In this document: positions 20,950-24,164 of the stretch, one piece after another
Layout of the letters: each line of letters begins with the position of its first letter
How positions within the stretch are numbered: position 1 is the stretch's first letter
DNA from: a virus
Length of the DNA stretch: 24,164 nt
Strand: one strand, 5' to 3'
IMG/VR virus record: IMGVR_UViG_3300017917_002337
Location: 1 to 24,164 of that record
Translations under genes and position numbers: made by a program
The notes under the pieces: model-generated
The model's input: the letters and a program-made list of their open reading frames with translations, nothing else
Told to the model about the DNA's origin: nothing
Databases searched by the model: none

Positions 20950-21588
20950 TTAAATATCAACAGATCCTTCTGAACTAGATTGAGAAGGGGTGATTTTAGC
21001 ACCCTCTCTTATCAGCTCTATAAAAGGTTCAAATGTTCTTTGATTCAAATATGTAAGACTGTTCTGCATATATTTAAGCTTGTTTTCACCAGCTTTATAT
21101 GAATTCTCCTTTTTCTGAAGCACTTCATATTCTAATGCAGCAATCATTTCATCAATAGTATATTCTCCCTCGTTAAGGATCTTTGAAAGCTTGGTTTTAC
21201 AGTCATCTCTTTTTTGTCTTAAGCTTCTACTACCTGAGAAAGATTTTCCTTTATATGTGAATGTGTCTGTACCAGGATAAACTTTCCACCATTTTTCAAA
21301 GTCTTCAGTGGGTACAAATGCAGCTGATCTCTTAAGGGTGGGTTTTTCAATAACTTCTTTATTGAGAATATCTAAAACTGCTTTACCGGATAGTGTTAAT
21401 TTGGAATCTTCTGTAAGCAGCCCTTTTCTAAGCATCCCTTGAAAGAGAGCCCCTAATTTAGGGCTCCCTTCACATAAAGACTTAATATCAGTTCCCTCCT
21501 GAGTTAAGGATAACATGAAAACCATATCAACAGAATATCCGTTTTTATACAACTCCTCAAAATGGGAGAAGGTCAGACATAGATTCAT
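20950..21588 (-). CDS. Possible phage replication-organiser-like protein
   Basis: 212 residues. The N-terminal 80 residues resemble a winged-helix domain (FSHFEELYKNGYSVDMVFML, then KGLLTEDSKLTLSGKAVLDI). The C-terminal half begins FEKWWKVYPGTDTF and ends KYMQNSLTYLNQRTFEPFIE. This echoes the FW..YP...TWLNQRRWE layout at the C-terminus of phage replication proteins that recruit the helicase. The middle does not align well, so this is a context-supported guess. Its start overlaps the next upstream gene by 32 bp. Confidence 0.55.
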   Translation of the reverse strand: MNLCLTFSHFEELYKNGYSVDMVFMLSLTQEGTDIKSLCEGSPKLGALFQGMLRKGLLTEDSKLTLSGKAVLDILNKEVIEKPTLKRSAAFVPTEDFEKWWKVYPGTDTFTYKGKSFSGSRSLRQKRDDCKTKLSKILNEGEYTIDEMIAALEYEVLQKKENSYKAGENKLKYMQNSLTYLNQRTFEPFIELIREGAKITPSQSSSEGSVDI

Positions 21589-21745
21589 TTTGTTTCAAGA
21601 TTTTATCTTTATCAACAATAACAACAATAGCAGGTTTTCTATTTATGTGTTCTAAAACCTCCTGCTCCATTCTCATCTTTTCTTCTAGCAAATATACGGA
21701 ATCTTTCAGAGATTCTCTTTCAAAATCTTCAATATTTAGCTTCAT
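21557..21745 (-). CDS. Small protein of unknown function (62 aa)
   Basis: An acidic helical N-terminal half (NIEDFERESLKDSVYLLEEK) and a short hydrophobic strand KPAIVVIVDKDKI. It overlaps the lipoprotein gene by 17 bp and the gene at 20950 by 32 bp, which are long overlaps, but otherwise about 140 bp would be empty. No family recognised. Confidence 0.55.
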   Translation of the reverse strand: MKLNIEDFERESLKDSVYLLEEKMRMEQEVLEHINRKPAIVVIVDKDKILKQNESMSDLLPF

Positions 21746-21974
21746 AAACTCTGGGGATTTCTTCTTCCTCTACAGGAAATGTATATGGAACATATATCAC
21801 TCCACCTTGAGGAAGATGTTGTTTTAGATAGTAGTTATCATATTCATCAGAAACAATTTCTATTTTATTTCCATCAATAGTTAGAAAGGGTGTTTCCTCC
21901 TGTATCAGTTCTTGTATATGTGTACTCGTGCACGAGCTTAGGACTATTATCAATAGCAGCACTAACTTTTTCAT
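21729..21974 (-). CDS. Small phage lipoprotein
   Basis: 81 residues. MKKLVLLLIIVLSSC is a clear lipoprotein signal peptide, with lipobox LSSC and Cys15 as the lipidated residue. The mature part is 67 residues, acidic and beta-rich (FLTIDGNKIEIVSDEYDNYY, then GGVIYVPYTFPVEEEE). It could be an outer-membrane-facing lysis partner (o-spanin-like) for the membrane protein at 22557, or a superinfection-exclusion lipoprotein; the mature part is short but not Pro-rich like Rz1. Its 5' third overlaps the upstream gene out of frame by 101 bp. Confidence 0.75.
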   Translation of the reverse strand: MKKLVLLLIIVLSSCTSTHIQELIQEETPFLTIDGNKIEIVSDEYDNYYLKQHLPQGGVIYVPYTFPVEEEEIPRVYEAKY

Positions 21975-22227
21975 TACAAATGAGTTTTTTAAGTAGTTTT
22001 ATAATTTCTTCACTTTTAGCAAACTTTTCTTGCCCACTAAGAGTATCAAAGAAATGATCTGATGTACAATCTGGTTCTTTTCCTTGTGCCCATCTAGGAA
22101 TGTAAACGTCAAACTGAAAATTGTTTGCATGCCCATACCATCTAAATATCACTTGAGCTTTCCCAGATGCTTGAATGTCTAATAAATCGTTTTGTAAGTT
22201 TTTAATTCTGTCTATTAACGTGTTAAT
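21874..22227 (-). CDS. Phage protein of unknown function, apparently starting at ATT
   Basis: No ATG, GTG or TTG exists in frame between GTG 22150-22152 and the upstream stop at 22261. The preferred start is ATT 22225-22227, giving 117 residues beginning (M)NTLIDRIKNLQNDLLDIQAS. The leader TTTAAAACCAATTTTAT before it is identical over 17 bases to that of the DUF932-like gene, where the last base makes ATG. The protein has a core QVIFRWYGHANNFQFDVYIP and a helical C-terminus. The GTG start would give 92 residues and lose the helical N-terminus. Function unknown. Confidence 0.65.
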   Translation of the reverse strand: MNTLIDRIKNLQNDLLDIQASGKAQVIFRWYGHANNFQFDVYIPRWAQGKEPDCTSDHFFDTLSGQEKFAKSEEIIKLLKKLICNEKVSAAIDNSPKLVHEYTYTRTDTGGNTLSNY

Positions 22228-22246
22228 AAAATTGGTTTTAAAAATA

Positions 22247-22281
22247 ATAAAAAAACGACGTTAGTAGAAACCACCGTCCGT
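22247..22281 (-). terminator. Terminator-like hairpin before the ATT-start gene
   Basis: On the minus strand, ACGGACG (22275-22281) pairs with CGTCGT (22255-22260) with one bulged base, enclosing a smaller GTGG/CTAC stem, followed by seven T. It lies 20 bp after the stop of the gene at 22301. The interval 22153-22300 has no other gene. Confidence 0.6.
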
Positions 22282-22300
22282 AAAAAATATGAAAAATATA

Positions 22301-22552
22301 TTAATCTTTCACTCTCAATCCAAATTCTAAATTAAACCAAGAAAATGTTCTTTCAGCTCTAGATTTGTTACATTTAAACACTTTTTTGATTAAGGGAATA
22401 GCATAGGCCCTGAACTCATCAGCTTGTTTCTGCGTGATGGTCCAGTTAAAAAACCACATATCATCTTTTTTGGCATCAGCCATAGTTTTACCAATCATAG
22501 CTAACTGGTATTCTACAAGATGTTCTGCAATATTTGTCCTATTTATTCTCAT
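22301..22552 (-). CDS. Conserved small phage protein of unknown function (83 aa)
   Basis: Helical: RINRTNIAEHLVEYQLAMIG, then WFFNWTITQKQADEFRAYAI, then CNKSRAERTFSWFNLEFGLR. The pattern resembles a small protein found in Bacteroidota phages next to the spanin-like gene. No motif recognised. It follows the spanin-like gene by 4 bp and is followed by a terminator-like hairpin, so it ends a transcript. Confidence 0.75.
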   Translation of the reverse strand: MRINRTNIAEHLVEYQLAMIGKTMADAKKDDMWFFNWTITQKQADEFRAYAIPLIKKVFKCNKSRAERTFSWFNLEFGLRVKD

Positions 22553-22556
22553 TAAT

Positions 22557-23297
22557 CTATAATAGTCCCATTAACAATATTCCTAAAGATACACCCATCA
22601 CTCCTCCTCCGAAGAAGGAATGAGCATCAAATTTACGATTTTTTTTGTAAAAGAAAGCATCTATATTTTTATTTTCAAAATATGGGTTAGTATGCTTTAT
22701 CTCGATTTTGGTGCGCCTGGGCTCATAAAACCTCAATTTACCTTTTGTATTTCGTTTGAAAAACCCTCCTTTGAATTCTGTAATGCTAACATATTGAGAA
22801 TCAATAAATTTAATTTCATTAATCTTAATCCCGGATTTCTGTACAGAGGCATCTATTTTGTAATAAGCTGTAGAATCCTTAGCCTGTGAACCCACTAAAA
22901 CCGTGCTATCCTCATAATATTTAATCACATCCTTACAGATGTTAGCAACACTATCTTCCCATTGTTTCATTCTAGCACTATCTAGATAAGGAACATCTTT
23001 ATCTTTAATAACCACTTCTGTTCCTTGGGCTATAAGAGCTTTCACCTCTTTCACTTTCTTATTATATTTCTCTGTTGTCTCAAACAGTTTAGCTCTCAGG
23101 TCCTGCATGCTTTGTTGATTTGTTACAATCTCAGCATCTTTTACAGCTATTGTTCTACCAAGACTATCGTTCATTTTGGTAGCCTCTTCATATTTAAGTT
23201 GTAATTCTCTATAATCTCCGTCCTTTCCACAAGACTTGAAAATTAAGAAAAATATTACTGCTAATGCTAATAATAGCGCAAAATCTGACCACTTCAT
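22557..23297 (-). CDS. Spanin-like membrane protein with coiled coil
   Basis: 246 residues. One membrane helix near the N-terminus (residues about 5-20, FALLLALAVIFFLIF), a long charged coiled-coil region (about 28-95, with LQLKYEEATKMNDSLGRT), then a beta-rich domain (YVSITEFKGGFFKRNTKGKL, LRFYEPRR), and a second hydrophobic helix at the C-terminus (FGGGVMGVSLGILLMGLL). An N-terminal anchor followed by a coiled coil fits inner-membrane spanins or other envelope-spanning phage proteins; the C-terminal helix is unlike classical Rz. The lipoprotein gene two genes downstream could be its partner. This is inference. Confidence 0.7.
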   Translation of the reverse strand: MKWSDFALLLALAVIFFLIFKSCGKDGDYRELQLKYEEATKMNDSLGRTIAVKDAEIVTNQQSMQDLRAKLFETTEKYNKKVKEVKALIAQGTEVVIKDKDVPYLDSARMKQWEDSVANICKDVIKYYEDSTVLVGSQAKDSTAYYKIDASVQKSGIKINEIKFIDSQYVSITEFKGGFFKRNTKGKLRFYEPRRTKIEIKHTNPYFENKNIDAFFYKKNRKFDAHSFFGGGVMGVSLGILLMGLL

Positions 23298-23695
23298 TTT
23301 AAATTGTATTTAGTTAATAAATTATTTCGTCTGGTGTTTATTTCTTCATACCTATACATATCCATCTCCACTTGATTGTGCTCCTGAAGAGTTAGGAGTA
23401 TGATGTTCTCCTCATCAAGAGCGCCTTGTGGATACTTCTCTTTGGGAAGTATGTGGTGAAAGAACACTGATAAAGGCTGTTTACCAAGGTATTCACCACT
23501 TACTTCTGACTTGTGAGGTCTTTTTTCCCAAATTTGTAAGAAAAAGCGTGCTTGATCGGAATATTTCCGATGTTTGTCCTCTAATTTGTCCAGTTTTTTA
23601 CGCAAAAAACTTGACATTTTGGACATTGGTTTTCTTGGTTTGTGTCTGAAACAGTAGTCTGATTCAGAATTGCACCCACATGTTTTACACTTCAT
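23294..23695 (-). CDS. HNH-type nuclease related to NinG recombination proteins
   Basis: 133 residues. The N-terminal CKTCGCNSESDYCFRH (residues 3-18) is a zinc knuckle. The C-terminal part FFLQIWEKRPHKSEVSGEYL, then FFHHILPKEKYP (78-89, His80-His81), then ENIILLTLQEHNQVEMD (with His106) follows the HNH layout of phage NinG-like nucleases. The CxxC expected before the HH is SEVS here, so the second zinc site is missing. It may process recombination intermediates. Overlaps the next gene by 4 bp. Confidence 0.75.
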   Translation of the reverse strand: MKCKTCGCNSESDYCFRHKPRKPMSKMSSFLRKKLDKLEDKHRKYSDQARFFLQIWEKRPHKSEVSGEYLGKQPLSVFFHHILPKEKYPQGALDEENIILLTLQEHNQVEMDMYRYEEINTRRNNLLTKYNLK

Positions 23696-23702
23696 AGGTG
23701 GA

Positions 23703-23924
23703 TTATTTTATTCGATTATAAGTTTTATACTTCGATTTAGCATTATACATGTCTATAAGAAAGTTAATCTTATCCTTCCAAGCCTTATATTCTTTTTTAC
23801 GCTTGTCAAGCTTCTCTCCTTCCTCTTCTAATTTATCTATTTCCTCCTGAAGCTCTCCAAGACTTACATACTGTTTCTTAAATAATGACATTTCATCATC
23901 TTCTAAAGATAAGATTAACCCCAT
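23703..23924 (-). CDS. Small coiled-coil protein
   Basis: 73 residues. YVSLGELQEEIDKLEEEGEK then LDKRKKEYKAWKDKINFLI form a continuous, highly charged heptad-patterned helix. Met1 overlaps the upstream stop by 10 bp; Met12 (23891) is an alternative start. It may form a dimer or bind a partner; function unknown. Confidence 0.65.
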   Translation of the reverse strand: MGLILSLEDDEMSLFKKQYVSLGELQEEIDKLEEEGEKLDKRKKEYKAWKDKINFLIDMYNAKSKYKTYNRIK

Positions 23925-24164
23925 AACGATAATTGATTTGGATCTACTAATATTTTTCTTTTCTTACCCTCTGTTTGTATCTTATGTATGATTTTATTAG
24001 CTCTTTCGATGTAATAATCATAATTGATATTATCCAGAGGATGATCTGCTGTTAAATGATTACATACATGCATCACCCAATCACCAGCTTCCACTTGAGA
24101 AACATCTGCTGCATTAGTGGTACAATCAGGATTCTTCACCTTTAATAACTTTTCACCCGATCTA
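23915..24164 (-). CDS. C-terminal end of an unidentified protein, possibly a DNA polymerase
   Basis: The frame is open to the right edge (RSGEKLLKVKNPDCTTNAAD), so GTG 24137-24139 is not needed as a start and the gene continues outside the window. HPLDNINYDYYIERANKIIH resembles the YDYYI.KA..II end of family B DNA polymerases, and the extreme C-terminus QLSLWG is close to a sliding-clamp binding motif. Both fit a polymerase beside this replication block, but fewer than 90 residues are visible, so this is a guess. Confidence 0.6.
   Translation of the reverse strand, partial: RSGEKLLKVKNPDCTTNAADVSQVEAGDWVMHVCNHLTADHPLDNINYDYYIERANKIIHKIQTEGKKRKILVDPNQLSLWG

Overview
The window looks like part of the genome of a double-stranded DNA phage (or prophage) of a Bacteroidota host. 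Every gene I accept lies on the minus strand, packed with 2-30 bp gaps or short ATGA-type overlaps. Starts are preceded by A/T-rich leaders rather than Shine-Dalgarno sequences. Several promoters fit the Bacteroidota housekeeping pattern (TTTG, 19-21 bp, TAnnTTTG). Genus and phage family cannot be fixed from this window; several genes look like those of large tailed Bacteroidota phages, including crAss-like ones, but no structural gene is present to test this.

Reading in the direction of transcription (right to left): 24164-20950 holds the C-terminal end of an unidentified protein, a coiled-coil protein, an HNH-type nuclease, a spanin-like membrane protein, a conserved small protein, a gene that appears to start at an ATT codon, an overlapping lipoprotein gene, and a possible replication-organiser protein. 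At 20949-20739 a promoter region precedes a tRNA-like gene whose anticodon arm is abnormal. 20738-18902 holds a small gene, a GIY-YIG homing endonuclease, a conserved small gene, and a regulator fusing a T5orf172/GIY-YIG-like domain to an XRE helix-turn-helix, with repeated operator-like sites in front of it.

18897-16738 is a cassette of short accessory genes joined by a repeated junction that encodes the C-terminal peptide KQPKKD plus the leader of the next gene. 16737-16525 is a palindrome-rich non-coding region carrying a consensus promoter for the replicative helicase.

16524-8205 is the replication and recombination block: DnaB-type helicase, small genes, SF2 helicase, Sak4-like ATPase, probable single-stranded DNA-binding protein, DnaG-type primase, a DUF932-like protein, a second GIY-YIG endonuclease, and a uracil-DNA glycosylase-like protein with a changed catalytic loop. 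8198-1 holds rIIA and rIIB homologues, an HNH nuclease, a PD-(D/E)XK nuclease, conserved small proteins, and the N-terminal third or so of a class II (B12-dependent) ribonucleotide reductase running off the left edge.

Together the genes supply DNA unwinding, priming, strand protection, annealing and nucleotide supply. Two GIY-YIG genes appear to have entered at the 5' ends of existing genes. Five hairpins with T-tracts sit between co-directional genes and may set the relative expression of neighbours.
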